From Penium margaritaceum (lineage: Eukaryota; Streptophyta; Zygnematophyceae; Desmidiales; Peniaceae), in contig SZWC01001545.1 in the NCBI GenBank assembly GCA_023375785.1, positions 200,788-258,179 of the forward strand: a DNA stretch of 57,392 bases, given 5' to 3'. Under the pieces are notes generated by a model, which was given only the letters and a program-made list of their open reading frames with translations, was not told where the DNA came from and searched no databases. Position numbers and translations under genes: made by a program. Positions 24,001-37,400 of this stretch are shown piece by piece. Position 1 is the first letter of the stretch. The number at the start of each line of letters is the position of its first letter.

Positions 24001-24539
24001 ACTGTGATTGGGCACTCTGACCGTGTCTGACATGTGATATGATTCATAGCCGTTTAAGGTACTTGGTAAACTTTGTGGTCATGGTCAGGGGCACATGCCA
24101 ACTTTGTCAAGGCATTGCGCATAATAGCCATGCCAAGCCACCGGTTGTTTAACTTATTTATACTTGAAAGGTCATGCATATTAGATGTGCACTGTGACTG
24201 GGCACTCTGACCGTTACTGACTTGTATTACGATTCGTAGAAGTTAAAGTCACTTGGTAAACTTTGTGGTCATGGTCAGTTGTACATGCCAACTTTGTCAA
24301 GGCATTGCGCACAACAGCCACACCGAGCCACCAGTATTCTACCTTGTTTGCACCTGCAAGATCATGCATAGTACATCTACACTGTGATTGGACACTCTGA
24401 CTGTGGCTGACTCGTGTTAAGATTAACAGAAGTAAAAGTCACTTTGATACATTTGTGGTCATGGTCAGTAGCACATGCCAAATTTGTCAAGGAATTGCGC
24501 ACAATAGCCACACCAAGCCACCAGTATTCTACTTTGTTT

Positions 24540-27500
24540 ATACCTGCAAGGTCATGCGCAGTATATCTGCACTGTGATTGGACACTCTGACTGAGGCTGA
24601 CTCGTGTTATGATTCATAGCCATTTAATGCACTTGGTAAACTTTGTGGTCATGGTCAGTGGCACATGCCATGTTTGTCAAGGCATTGCCCACAATAGCCG
24701 TGCCAAGCCATCGGTTTATTACCTTGTTTATACCTGCAAGGTCATGCATATAAGATGTGCGCTTTGCTTGGGCACTCTGACCGTGGCTGACTCGTGTTAT
24801 GATTCGTACAAGTTAAAGTCACTTGGTAAACTTTGTGGTCATGATCAGTGGCACATGTTAAATTTGTCAAGGCATTGCGCACAATAGCCACACGGAGCCA
24901 CCAGTATTCTACCTAGTTTGCACCTGCAAGACCATGCCTAGTACATCTGCACTGTGATTGGACACTCTGACCATGGCTGACTCGTGTTATGATCAATAGA
25001 AGTAAAAGTCTCTTTGATACATTTGTGGTCATGATCATTGGCACATGCCAACTTTGTCAAGGCATTGCGCACAATAGCCACCCCGAGCCACTAGTATTTG
25101 ACCTTGCTAGTACCTGTAAGGTCATGCGAAGTATATATGCACTGTGATTGGACACTCTGACCGTGGCTGACTCGTGTTATGATTCATAGCTGTGAAAGGT
25201 GCTTGGTAAACTTTGTGGTCATGGTCAGTGGCACATGCCAACTTTGTCAAGGCATTGCGCACAATAGCCGTGCCAAGCCACCGTTTTTTTTACTTTTTAA
25301 TACGTGCAAGGTCATGCCATATTAAATGTGCACTGCGATCGGGCACTCTGACTGTGGCTGAATCGTGTAACAATTCATAGAAGTTAAAGTTACTTGGTAA
25401 CGTTTGTGGTCATGGTCAGTGGCACATGCCAACTTTGTCAAGGCATTGCGCACAAAAGCCACACCGAGCCACCAGTATTATACCTTGTTTGCACCTACAC
25501 GATCATGCCTGGTACATGTGCACTGTGATTGGACACTCTGACCGTGGCTGACTCATGTTATGATCCGGAGAAGTTGAAGTCAATTGGATACATTTGTGGT
25601 CATGGTCAGTGGCACATGCCAACTTTGTCAAGGCATAGCGCAAGATAGCCACACCAAGCCACCAGTATTCTACCTTGTTTCAACCTGCAAGATCATGCCT
25701 AATACGTCAGCACTGTGATTGGACACTCTGACCGTGGCTGACTCGTGTTATGATCAGTAGAAGTAAAAGTCACTTGGATTCATTTGTGGTCATGGTCAGT
25801 GGCACGTGCCAACTTTGTCAAGGAATTTTATCAAAAAGAGAGGGCGGACTTTTCCCCTACATATACAAAGACGGGGAGATTTTGATTTTGTCCGCCTATC
25901 CTTCTCCCCTTTCCAGGGAAGAGAAGTGCGCACAACAGCCACACCGAGCCACCAGTATTCTACCTTGTTTATACCTGCAAGGTCATGCCCAGTATATCTG
26001 CACTGTGATTGGACACTCTATCTGTGGCTGACTCATGTTATAAATCATAGCCGTTTAATGTACTTGGTAAACTTTGTGGTCATGGTCAGTGGCACATGCC
26101 TTCTTTGTCAAGGCATTGTGCACAATAGCCATGCCAAGCCACCGGCTTTTTACCTTGTTTATACCTGCAAGGTCATGCCCAGTATATCTGCACTGTGATT
26201 GGACACTCTGACCCTGGTTGATCGTGTTATGATCAATAGAAGTAAAAGTCACTTGGATACATTTTTGGTCATGGTCAGTGGCACATGCCAACTTTGTCAA
26301 GGCATTGCACACAGTATTTTACCTTGTTTATACATGTTAGGTCATGCCCAGTATATCTGCACTGTGATTGCGCACTCTGACCGTAGCTGACTTGTGTAAT
26401 GATTCATAGCCGTTTAAGGTACTTGGTAAACTTTGTCGTCATGGTCAGTGGAACATGCCAACTTTGTCAAGGCATTGCGCACAATAGCCGTGCCAAGCCA
26501 CCGGTTTTTTAACTTGTTTATACCTGCAAGGTCATGCATATGAGATGTGCACTGTGATTGGGCACTCTGACCGTGGCTGACTCGTATTACGATTCGTAGA
26601 AGTTAAAGTCACTTGGTAAACTTTGTGGTCATGGTCAGTAGCACATGCCAACTTTGTCAAGGCATTGCGCACAATAGCCACACCGAGCCACCAGTATTCT
26701 ACCTTGTTTGCACCTGCAAGATCATGCCTAGTACATCTGCACTGTGATTGGACACTCTGACCGTGGCTGACTCGTGTTATGATCAATAGAAGTAAAAGTC
26801 ACTTGGATACAGTTGTGGTAATGGTCAGTGGCACATGCCAACTTTGTCAAGGAATTGCGCACAATAGCCACACCGAGCTACCAGTATTGTACCTTATTTA
26901 TACCTGCAAGGTTATGCCCAGTATATCTGCACTGTGATATGACACTCTGACCGTGGCTGACTCGTGTTATGATTCATAGCCCTTTAATGAACTTGGTCAA
27001 CTTTGTGGTCATGGTCAGTGGCAAATGCCAACTTTGTCAAGGCATTGCGCACAATAGTCGTGCCAAGCTACCGGCTTCACCTTGTTTATACTTGCAATGT
27101 CATGCATATTAGATGTACGCTTTGATTGGGTACTCTGACCGTGGCTGGCTCGTGTTATGATTCGTAGAAGTTAAAGCCACTTGGTAAACTTTGTGGTCAT
27201 GACCAGTGGCACATGCCAACTTTGTCAAGGCATTGTGCACAATAGCCACATGGAGTTGCCAGTATTCTACCTTGTTTGCACCTGCAAGATCATGCCTAGT
27301 ATATCTGCACTATGATTGGACACTCTGACCGTGGCTGACTCATGTTATGATAAATAGAAGTAAAAGTCACTTTGATACATTTGTGGTCATGGTCAGTGGC
27401 ACATGCCAACTTTGTCAAGGCATTGCGCACAATAGCCACACCCAGCCACCAGTATTTTACCTTGCTTATACCTATAAGGTCATGCTCAGTATATATGCAC

Positions 27501-27860
27501 TGTGATTGGACACTCTGACAGTGGCTGACTCGTGTTATGATTCATAGCAGTTAAAGGTACCTGGTTAACTTTGTGGTCATGGCAGTGGCACATACCAACT
27601 TTGTCAAGGAATTGCGCACAATAGCCGTGCCAAGCCACCGGCTTTTTACCTTGTTTATACCTGCAAGGTCGTGCATATAACATGTGCGCTGTGATTGGGC
27701 ACTCTGACCGTGGCTGACTTGTGTTACGATTCGTAGAAGTTGAAGTCACATGGTAAACTTTGTGGAAATGGTCAGTGGCACATGCCAACTTTGTGAAGGC
27801 ATTGCGCACAAAAGCCACACCTAGCCACCAGTATTTTTCCTTTTCTGAACCTGCAAGATC
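24540..27860 (-). repeat. Segmental duplication 1, first copy
   Basis: Paired with 35070-38925. Shared rare variants include CATGTTTGTCAA with GCATTGCCCACAATAG (24667 and 35197), CCATCGGT, GATCCGGAGAAGTTGAAG (25561 and 36284), the 100-bp hairpin insertion, and TTTTCTGAACCTGC at the right end. The offset changes from about 10530 to 10721 to about 11066 as single monomers are gained or lost and the N join at 37114 is crossed. Ends are approximate. Confidence 0.85.
25828..25927. repeat. 100-bp hairpin-containing insertion, copy 1
   Basis: Non-satellite DNA sits between AAGGAATT and GCGCACAAC, which are adjacent in other monomers. It includes GGCGGAC and, 42 bp further on, GTCCGCC, plus CCCC/GGGG extensions, forming an imperfect stem of about 15-20 bp. 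A further CTTCTCCCC / GGGAAGAG pair lies at the right end. No target duplication is obvious and no known element is recognised. It might be a MITE fragment. Confidence 0.7.
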
Positions 27861-29279
27861 ATGCCTAGTACATCTGCACTATGAGTGGACACTCTGACCG
27901 CGGCTGACTTGTGTTATGATCAATAGAAGTAAAAGTCACTTGGATACATTTGTGGCCACAGTCAGTGGCACATGCCAATTTTGTCAAGGCATTGCGCACA
28001 ATAGCCAAACTAGACACCAGTATTCTACCTTGTTTGCACCTGCACAATCATGCGTAGTACATCCACACTGTAACTGGACACCCTGACCGTGGCTGACTCG
28101 TGTTATGATCAATAGAAGTAAAAGTCACTTGGATACATTTGTGGTCATGGTCAGTGGCACATGGCAACTTTGTCAAGGCATTGCGCAAAATAGCCACACC
28201 GAGCCATTAGTATTCTGCCTTGTTTGTACCTGCAACATCATGCCTAGTACATCTGCACTGTGATTGGACACTCTGACCGTGGCAGACTCGTGTCATGATC
28301 AATAGAAGTAAAAGTCACTTGAATAAATGTGTGGTCATGGTCAGTGGCACATGCCAACGTTGTCAGGGAATTGCGCACAATAGCCACATTGAGCCACCAG
28401 TATTCTACCTTGTTTTTGCGTGCAAGGTCACGCCCAATATATCTGCACTATCATTGGACACTCTGACCGTGGTTGGCTCATGTTATGATTCATAGCCATT
28501 TAATGTACTTGGTAAACTTTGTCGTCATGGTCAGTGGTTCATGCCAACTTTGTCAAGGCATTTCGCACAATAGCCGTGCCAGGCCACCGGTTCTTTACCT
28601 TGTTTATACCTGCAATGTCATGCATATTAGAAGTACGCTTTGATTGGGCACTCTGACCGTGGCTGACTCTTGTTGTGATTCGTAGAAGTTAAAGTTACTT
28701 AGTAAACTTTGTGGTCATGATCAGTGGCACATGCCAACTTTGTCAAGGCATTGCGCAGAATAGCCACATGGAGCCACTAGTATTCTACCTCGTTTGCACC
28801 TGCAAGATCATGCCTAGTACATCTGCACTATGATTGGACACTCTGACGGTGGCTGACTCGTGTTATGATCAGTAGAAGTAAAAGTCACTTGGATACATTT
28901 GTGGTCATGGTCAGTGGCACATGCCCACTTTCTCAAGGCATTGCCCAAAATAGCCAAACCGAGCCATTAGTGTTCTACCTTGTTTGTACATGCAAGATCC
29001 GGCCTAGTACATCTGCACTGTGATTGGACACTCTGACCGTGGCTGACTCGTGTCATGATCAATAGAAGTAAAAGCCACTTGGATAAATGGGTGGTCATGG
29101 TCAGTGGCACATGCCAACACTGTCACGGCATTGCGCACAATAGCCACACCGAGCCACCTGTATTCTACCTTGTTTATGCCTGCAAGGTCATGCGCAATAT
29201 TTCTGCACTGTGATTGGGCACTCTGACCGTGCCTGACTTACGCTATGATACATAGCCGTTTAATGTACTTGGTAAACTT

Positions 29280-29300
29280 TGTGGTCATGTATATTAGGTG
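29280..29300 (-). other. 93-bp deletion between GGTCATG repeats in a monomer
   Basis: At GTGGTCATG|TATATTAGGTG the sequence jumps from the end of one monomer to the ATATTAG part of the next. A monomer carries GGTCATG twice, about 93 bp apart, and exactly the interval between them is missing, which is what slippage or recombination at that short repeat would give. Confidence 0.75.
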
Positions 29301-30870
29301 TGCACTGTGATTGGGCACTCTGAGTGTGGCTGACTCATATTACGATTCGTATAAGTTAATGTCACTTGGTAAACTTTGTGGTCATGGTCAGCGGCACATG
29401 CCAACATTGTCAAGGCATTGCGCACAACAGCCACACCGAGCCACCAGTATTCTACCATGTTTTTACTTGCAAGATCATGCATAGTACATCTGCACTGTGA
29501 TTCGACACTCGGACCGTGAATGACTCGTGTTATGATCAATAGAAGTAAAAGTCACTTTGATACATTTGTGGTCATGGTCAGTGGCACATGCCCACTTTGT
29601 CAAGGCATTGCACACAATAGCCACACCGAGCCACCAGTATTCTACCTTGTTTGCACCAGACAGATCATGCATAGTACATCTGCACTGTGATTAGACACTC
29701 TGACCGTGGCTGACTCGTGTTATGATTCGTAGAAGTTAGAGACACTTGGTAAACTTTGTGGTCATGGTCAGTGGAACATGCAAACTTTGTCAAGGCATTG
29801 CGCACAATAGCCGTGCCAAGCTGACGGTTTTTTATCTTGTTTATACCTGCAAGGTCATGCATATTAGGTGTGCACTGTGATTGGGCACTCTGACCGTGGC
29901 TGACCCGTGTTTCGATTCAAAGAAGTTAAAGACACTTGGTACACTTTGTGATCATGGTCAGTGGCACATGCCAACTTCGTAAAGGCATTACGCACAATAG
30001 CCACACCGAGCCACCAGTATTCTACCTTGTTTGTACCTGCAAGATCATGCCTATCACATGTCCACTGTGATTGGACACTCCGACCGTGGCTGACTCGTGT
30101 TATGATCAATAGAAGTAAAAGTCACTTGGAAACATTTATGGTCATGGTCAGTGGCACATGCCAATTTTGTCAAGGCGTTGCGCACAGTAGCCACACCGAG
30201 CCACGAGTATTCTACCTTGTTTATACCTGCAAGGGCATACCCATTATATCAGCACTGTGATTGGACACTCTGACCGTGGCTGGCTCGCGTTATGATTCAT
30301 AGCCGTTTAAGGTAGTTGGTAAACTTTGTGGTCATGGTCACTGGCACATGCCAACTTTGCCAAGGCATTGCGCACAATAGCCGTGCCAAGCCACCGGGTT
30401 TTTACCTTGTTTATGCCTGCAAGGTAATGCATATTAGATGTGCACTGTGATTGGGCACTCTGACCGTGGCTGAATCGTGTTAGGATTCGTAGAAGTTAAA
30501 GTCACTTGTAAACTTTGTGGTCATGGTAAGTGGCACATGCCAACTTTGTCGAGGCGTTGCGCACAATAGCCAAACCAAGCCACCCGTATTCTACCTTGTT
30601 TGAACCTGCAAGATCATGCCCATTACATCTGCATTGTGTTTGGACACTCTGACAGTGGCTGACTCGTGTTATGATCAATAGATGGAAAAGTCACTTGGAT
30701 ACATTTGTGGTCATGGTCAGTGGTACATGCCAACTTTGTCAAGGCATTGTGCAAAATAGCCACACCGAACCACTCGTATTCTACCTTGTTTATACCTGTA
30801 AGGTCATGCACAGTATATCTGCACTGTCATTGGACACTCTGACCGTGGCCGACTCGTGTTATGATTAATA
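29300..30870 (-). repeat. Segmental duplication 2, first copy
   Basis: Resembles 43120-44750. Shared variants include GATAGATGGAAAAGTC-type sequence (30673 and 44491), GTAGTTGGTAAAC after CCGTTTAAG, and a CTTTGATACATTTG type A neighbour. The offset moves between about 13818 and 14007, i.e. by one monomer, showing gain and loss of whole units after duplication. Confidence 0.65.
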
Positions 30871-30904
30871 ACCGTTTAATGTACTTGGTAAACTTTGTGG
30901 TCAT

Positions 30905-31219
30905 NNNNNNNNNNNNNNNNNNNNNNNNNNNNNNNNNNNNNNNNNNNNNNNNNNNNNNNNNNNNNNNNNNNNNNNNNNNNNNNNNNNNNNNNNNNNNNNN
31001 NNNNNNNNNNNNNNNNNNNNNNNNNNNNNNNNNNNNNNNNNNNNNNNNNNNNNNNNNNNNNNNNNNNNNNNNNNNNNNNNNNNNNNNNNNNNNNNNNNNN
31101 NNNNNNNNNNNNNNNNNNNNNNNNNNNNNNNNNNNNNNNNNNNNNNNNNNNNNNNNNNNNNNNNNNNNNNNNNNNNNNNNNNNNNNNNNNNNNNNNNNNN
31201 NNNNNNNNNNNNNNNNNNN
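30905..31219. other. Assembly gap (315 N)
   Basis: Run of 315 N inside the satellite. Satellite of the same orientation lies on both sides. The gap length does not fit a whole number of monomers with its flanks, so it is probably an estimate. Open frames spanning it are meaningless. Confidence 0.99.
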
Positions 31220-34039
31220 ACATGCCAACTTTGTCAAGGCATTGCGCACAATAGCCACACCGAGCCACCAGTATTCTACCTTGTTTGCACTTGCAAGATC
31301 ATGCCTATTACATCTGCACTTTGATTGGACACTCTGACCGCGGCTGACTCGTGTTATCATCAATAGAAGTACAAGTCACTTGAATACATTTAAGGTCATG
31401 GTCAGTGGCACATGGCAACTTTGTCAAGGCATTGCGCACAATGGCCACACCGAGCGACCAGTATTCTACCTTTTTTGCACCGGCAAGATCATGCCTAGTA
31501 CATATTCACAGTGATTGGACACTCTGACCGTGGCTGACTCGTGTTATGATCAATAGAAGTAAAGGTCACTCGGGTACATTTGTGGTCATGGTCAGTGGCA
31601 CATGCCAACTTTGTCAGGGCATTGCACACAATAGCCACATCGAGCCACCAGTTTTCTACCTTTCTAATACCTATAAGGTCATGCCCAGTATATATGCACT
31701 GTGATTGGACACTCTGACCGTGGTAGACTCGTGTTATGATTCATAGCCCTTTAAGGTTCTTGGTAAACTTTGTGGTCATGGTCAGTGGCATATGCCAACT
31801 TTGTCAAGGCATTGCGCACAATATCGGTGCCAAGCCACCGGGTTTTTACCTTGTTTATAGCTGCAAGGTCATGCATAGTACATCTGTACTGTGATTGGAC
31901 ACTCTGACCATGGCTGACTCGTGTTATGATCAATAGAAGTGAAAGTCACTTGGATACATTTGTGGTCATGGTCAGTGGCACATGCCAACTTTGTCAGGGC
32001 ATTACACACAATTGCCACACCGAGCCACCAGTTTTCTAACTTTTTTCTTCTGTAAGGTCATGCCCAGTATATATGCACTGTGATTGGACACTCTGACCCT
32101 GGCTGACTCGTGTTATGATTCATAGTCGTTTACGGTTTTTGGTAAACTTTGTGGTCATGGTCAGTCGCACATGCCAACTTTGTCAAGGAATTGCACACAA
32201 TAGCCGTGCCACGCCACCGGTTTTTTACCTTGTTTATACCTGCAAGGTCATGCATATTAGATGTGCGCTTTGATTGGGCACTCTGACCGTGGCTGACTTG
32301 TGTTATGGTTCGTAGAAGTTAAAGTCACTTGGTACACTTTGAGGTCATGGTCAGTGGCAAATGCCAACATTGTCAAGGCATTGCGCACAATAGCCACACC
32401 GATTCACTAGTATTCTACATTATTTGCACCTGTAAGATCATGCCTAGTACATTTGTACTGTGATTGGACACTCTGACCGTGGCTGACTCGTGATATGATC
32501 AATAGAAGTAAAAGTCACTTGGATACATTTGTGGTCATGGTCAGTGGCACATGCCAACTTTGTCAAGGAATTGCGCACAATCGCCACACCGAGCCACCAG
32601 TATTCTACCTTGTTTACACCTGCAAGGTCATGCCCAGTATGTATGCACTGTGATTGGACACTCTGACCATGGCTGACTCGTGTTATGATTCATAGCCGTT
32701 TAATGTACTTGGTAAACTTTGTGGTCATGGTCAGTGTCACATGCCAACTTTGTCAATGGATTGCGCACCATAGCCGTGCCAAGCCACCAGTTTTTAACCT
32801 TGTTTATAATTGCAAGGTCATTCAGATTAGATGTGCACTTTGATTGGACACTCAGACCGTGGCTGACTAGTGTTACGATTCGTAGAAGTTAAATTCACTT
32901 GGTAAACTTTGTGGTCATGGTCAGTGTTCCATGCCAACTTTGTCAAGGCATTGCGCACAATAGCCACACCGAGCCAGCAGTAACCTACCTTTCTTAACCT
33001 GCAAGATCATGCCCAGTACATCTGTACTGTAATTGGACACTCTGACCGCGGCTGACTCGTGTTATGATCAGTAGAAGTAAAAGGCACTTTGATACATTTG
33101 TGGTCACGGTCAGTGGCACATGCCAACTTTGTCAAGGCATTGCACACAATAGCCAAACTAAGCCACCAGTATTCTACCTTGTTTGTACCTGCACGATAAT
33201 GCCTAGCACATCTTCATTGTGATTGGACACTCAGACCGTGGCTGACTCGTGTCATGATCAATAGAAGCTGAAGTCACTTGGATACATTTGTGGTCATGGT
33301 CAGTGGCACATGCCAATTTTGTCAAGGCATTACGCAAAATAGCCATACCGAGCCACTAGTATTCTACCCTGTTTGTACCTGCAAGATCATGCATAGTACA
33401 TCTGCACAGTGATTGGATACTCTGACCGTGTCTGACTCTTGTCATGATCAGTAGAACTAAAAGTCACTTGGATAACTTTGTGGTCATGGTTAGTGGCACA
33501 TGCCAACGTTGTCAAGGAATTGCGCACAATAGCCACACCGAGCCACGAGTATTCTACCTTGTTTATACCTGCAAGGTCATGCCCAGTACATCTGCACTGT
33601 GATTGGACACTCTGACCGTGGCTGACTCGTGTTATGATTCATAGCCGTTTAATGTACTTGGTAAACTTTGTGGTCATGGTCAGTGGCACATGCCAACTTT
33701 GTCAAGGCATTGTGCACAATAGCTGTGCCAAGCCACCGGGTTATGACCTTGTTTATACCTGCAAGGTCATGCATATTAGAAGTGCGCTTTGATTGGGCAC
33801 TCTGACCGTGGCTGACTCTTGTTATGCTTCATAGAAGTTGATGTAACTTGGTAAACGTGGTGGTCATGATCAGTGGCACATGCCAACTTTGTCAAGGCAT
33901 TGCGCACAATAGCCACATGGAGCCACCAGTATTCTACCTAGCTCATGCCTAGTAAATCTACGCTGTTATTGGGCACTCTGACCGTGGCTGACTCGTGTTA
34001 CGATTCGTAGAAGTTAAAGTCACTTGGTAAACTTTGTGG

Positions 34040-34900
34040 TCATGGTCAGTGGCACATGCCAACTTCTTCAAGGCATTGCGCACAATATCCACGTCGAGCC
34101 ACCACTATTCTACCTTGTTTGCACCCGCAAGGTCATGCCCAGTACATCTGCACTGTGATTGGACACTCAGACCGTGGCTGACTTGTGTTATGATCAATAG
34201 AATTAAAAGTCACTTGGATACATTTGTGGTCATGGTCAGTGGCACGTGCCAACTTTTTCAAGGCATTGCGCACAATAGCCACACCGAGCCACCCGAATTC
34301 TACCTTGTTCATACCTGTAAGGTCATGTCCAGTATATCGGCACTGTGATTGGACACTCTGACCGTGGCTGACTTGTGTTATAATGAATAGCCGTTTAAGG
34401 TACTTGGTAAACTTTGTGGTCATGGTCAGTGGCAAATGCCAACTTTGTCAAGGCATTGCGCACAATAGTTGTGCCAAGCCACGGGTTTTTTACCTTGTTT
34501 ATACCTGCAAGGTCATGCCTAGTACATCTCAACTGTGATTGGGCACTCTGACTGTGGATGACTCCTGGTACGATCCGTAGAAGTGAAAGTCACCTGGTAA
34601 ACTTTGTCGTCATGGTCAGTGGCACATGCCAACCTTGTCAAGGCATTGCGCACAATAGCCGTGCCAAGACACCGGTTTTTTACCCTGCTTATACCTGCAA
34701 GGTCATGCATATTAGATATGCACTGTGATTGCGTACTCGGACCGTGGTTGACTTGTGTTATGATTCATAGAGCTTAAAGTCATTTGGTGAACTTTGTGGT
34801 CATGGTCAGTGGCACATGCCAACTTTGTCAAGGCATTTCGCACTGTAGCCACATCGAGCCACCAGTATTCTACCTTTTTGCACCTGCAATTTCATGCCCA
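34040..34900 (-). repeat. Four-monomer unit, also present at 38.9 kb
   Basis: 34.04-34.9 kb matches 38.93-39.7 kb at a constant offset of 4792 bp, including the EcoRI-site variant GAATTCTACC, AATGAATAGCCG, GTGGATGACTCCTG and CACCGGTTTTTTACCCTGC. It directly adjoins the right end of segmental duplication 1, so 34.0-38.9 kb behaves like one large partly repeated unit. Confidence 0.8.
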
Positions 34901-36548
34901 GTACATCTGCACTGTGATTGGACACTTTGACAGTGGCTGACTCGTGTTATGATCAATAGAAGTAAAAGTCACTTGCATACATTTGTGGTCATGGTCAGTG
35001 GCACATGCCAACTTTGTCAAGGAATTGCGCACAATAGCCACACCGAGCCACCAGTATTCTACCTTGTTTATACCTGCAAGGTCATGCGCAGTATATCTGC
35101 ACTGTGATTGGACACTCTGACTGTGGCTGACTCGTGTTATGATTCATAGCCCTTTAATGCACTTGGTAAACTTTGTGGTCATGGTCAGTGGCACATGCCA
35201 TGTTTGTCAATGCATTGCCCACAATAGCCGTGCCAAGCCATCGGTCTATTCCCTTGTTTATACCTGCAAGGTCATGCATATAAGATGTGCGCTTTGATTG
35301 GGCACTCTGACCGTGGCTGACTCGTGTTATGATTCGTACAAGTTAAAGTCACTTGGTAAACTTTGTGGTCATGATCAGTGGCACATGTTAAATTTGTCAA
35401 GGCATTGCGCACAATAGCCACACGGAGCCACCAGTATTCTACCTAGTTTGCACCTGCAAGACCATGCCTAGTAGATCTGCACTGTGATTGGACACTCTGA
35501 CCATGGCTGACTCGTGTTATGATCAATAGAAGTAAAATTCTCTTTGATACATTTGTGGTCATGATCATTGGCACATGCCAACATTGTCAAGGCATTGCGC
35601 ACAATAGCCACACCGAGCCACTAGTATTTGACCTTGCTAGTACCTGTAAGGTCATGCGAAGTATATATGCACTGTGATTGGACACTCTGACCGTGGCTGA
35701 CTCGTGTTATGATTCATAGCCGTGAAAGGTGCTTGGTAAACTTTGTGGTCATGGTCAGTGGCACATGCCAACTTTGTCAAGGCATTGCGCACAATAGCCG
35801 TGCCAAGCCACCGTTTTTTTAACTTGTTTATATGTGCAAGGTCATGCCATATTAGATGTGCACTGCGATTGGGCACTCTGACTGTGGCTGAATCGTGTAT
35901 CAATTCATAGAAGTTAAAGTTACTTGGTAACGTTTGTGGTCATGTTCAGTGGCACATGCCAACTTTGTCAAGGCATTGCGCACAAAAGCCACACCGAGCC
36001 ACCAGTATTATACCTTTTTTTGCACCTGCAAGATCATGCCTAGTACATCTGCACTGTGATTGGACACTCTGGCTGTGGCTGACTTGTGTTATGATCAATA
36101 TACGTAAACATCACTTGGATACATTTGTGGTCATCGTCAGTGGCACATGCCAACTTTGCCAAGGCATTGCGCACAATAGCCAAACCGAGCCACCAGCATT
36201 CTACCTTGTCTGCACCTACACGATCATGCCTAGTACATGTGCACTGTGATTAGACAATCTGACCGTGGCTGACTCATGTTATGATCCGGAGAAGTTGAAG
36301 TCAATTGGATACATTTGTGGTCATGGTCAGTGGCACATGCCAACTTTGTCAAGGCATAGCGCAAGATAGCCACACCGAGCCACCAGTATTCTACCTTGTT
36401 TGAACCTGCAAGATCATTCCTAGTACATCAGCACTGTGATTGGACACTCTGATCGTGGCTGACTCGTGTTATGATCAATAGAAGTAAAAGTCACTTGGAT
36501 ACATTTGTGGTCATGGTCAGTGGCACGTGCCAACTTTGTCAAGGAATT

Positions 36549-36648
36549 CTCTCAAAAAGAGAGGGCGGACTTTTCCCCTACAAATACAAAGTCGGGGAGA
36601 TTTTGATTTTGTCCGCCTATCCTTCTCCCCTTTCCGGGGAAGAGAAGT
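36549..36648. repeat. 100-bp hairpin-containing insertion, copy 2
   Basis: Same insertion as at 25828, at the same position within the monomer, with only a few base differences (for example ACAAATACAAAGTCGG against ACATATACAAAGACGG). GGCGGAC is at 36564-36570 and GTCCGCC at 36611-36617. Sharing both site and flanks shows that it inserted once and was then copied with segmental duplication 1. Confidence 0.75.
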
Positions 36649-36791
36649 GCGCACAACAGCCACACCGAGCCACCAGTATTCAACCTTGTTTATACCTGCA
36701 AGGTCATGCCCAGTATATCTGCACTGTGATTGGACACTTCAACTGTGGCTGACTCATGTTATAAATCATAGCCGTTTAATGTACTTGGTAA

Positions 36792-37400
36792 ACTTTGTGG
36801 TCATGGTCAGTGGCACATGCCTTCTTTGTCAAGGCATTGTGCACAATAGCCATGCCAAGCCACCGGCTTTTTACCTTGTTTATACCTGCAATGTCATGCA
36901 TATTAGATGTGCGCTTTGATTGGGCACTCTGACCGTGGCTGACTCGTGTTATGATTCGTAGAAGTTAAAGTCACTTGGTAAACTTTGTGGTCATGGTCAG
37001 TGGCACATGCCAACTTTGTCAAGGCATTGCGCACAATAGCCACACCGAGCCACCAGTATTTTACCTTGTTTATACATGTTAGGTCATGCCCAGTATATCT
37101 GCACTGTGATTGGNACTTTGTGGTCATGGTCAGTGGCACATGCCTACTTTGTCAAGGCATTGTGCACAATAGCCGTGCCAAGCCACCGGCTTTTTACCTT
37201 GTTTATACCTGCAATGTCATGCATATTAGATGTGCGCTTTGATTGGGCACTCTGACCGTGGCTGACTCGTGTTATGATTCGTAGAAGTTAAAGTCACTTG
37301 GTAAACTTTGTGGTCATGGTCAGTGGCACGTGCCAACTTTGTAAAGGCATTGCGCACAATAGTAACACCGAGCCACCAGTATTCTACCTTGTTTGAACCT
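36792..37400. other. Single-N join with 323-bp offset repeat
   Basis: The N at 37114 is followed by ACTTTGTGGTCATGGTCAG and about 200 bp that closely match the sequence from 36792. After that the two sides differ. They could be two alleles, or two neighbouring repeats, placed in series at an unmerged join. The copy number here is unreliable. Confidence 0.75.

Larger units (their letters stand above)
18076..30904 (-). repeat. 190-bp satellite array, reverse block 2
   Basis: Satellite resumes at 18076. From about 21.9 kb the subtypes follow in order A (GATCAATAGAAGTAAAAG), B (GATTCATAGCCGTTTAAGG), C (GATTCGTAGAAGTTAAAG), giving a ~570-bp three-monomer unit. For example B-type starts lie near 22331, 23091 and 23661. 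Some units carry an extra C-like monomer (760 bp). Small deletions break the phase at 26310 (about 21 bp) and 29289 (93 bp). No genes. Confidence 0.95.

Noticed and set aside
26532..26786. Dozens of 60-130-codon frames with shared peptides such as NALTKLACATDHDHK or MVSGTCQLCQGIAHNS
   Set aside because: They recur with every satellite monomer on both strands, and the 190-bp period is not divisible by three. They are readings of the repeat, not a gene family.
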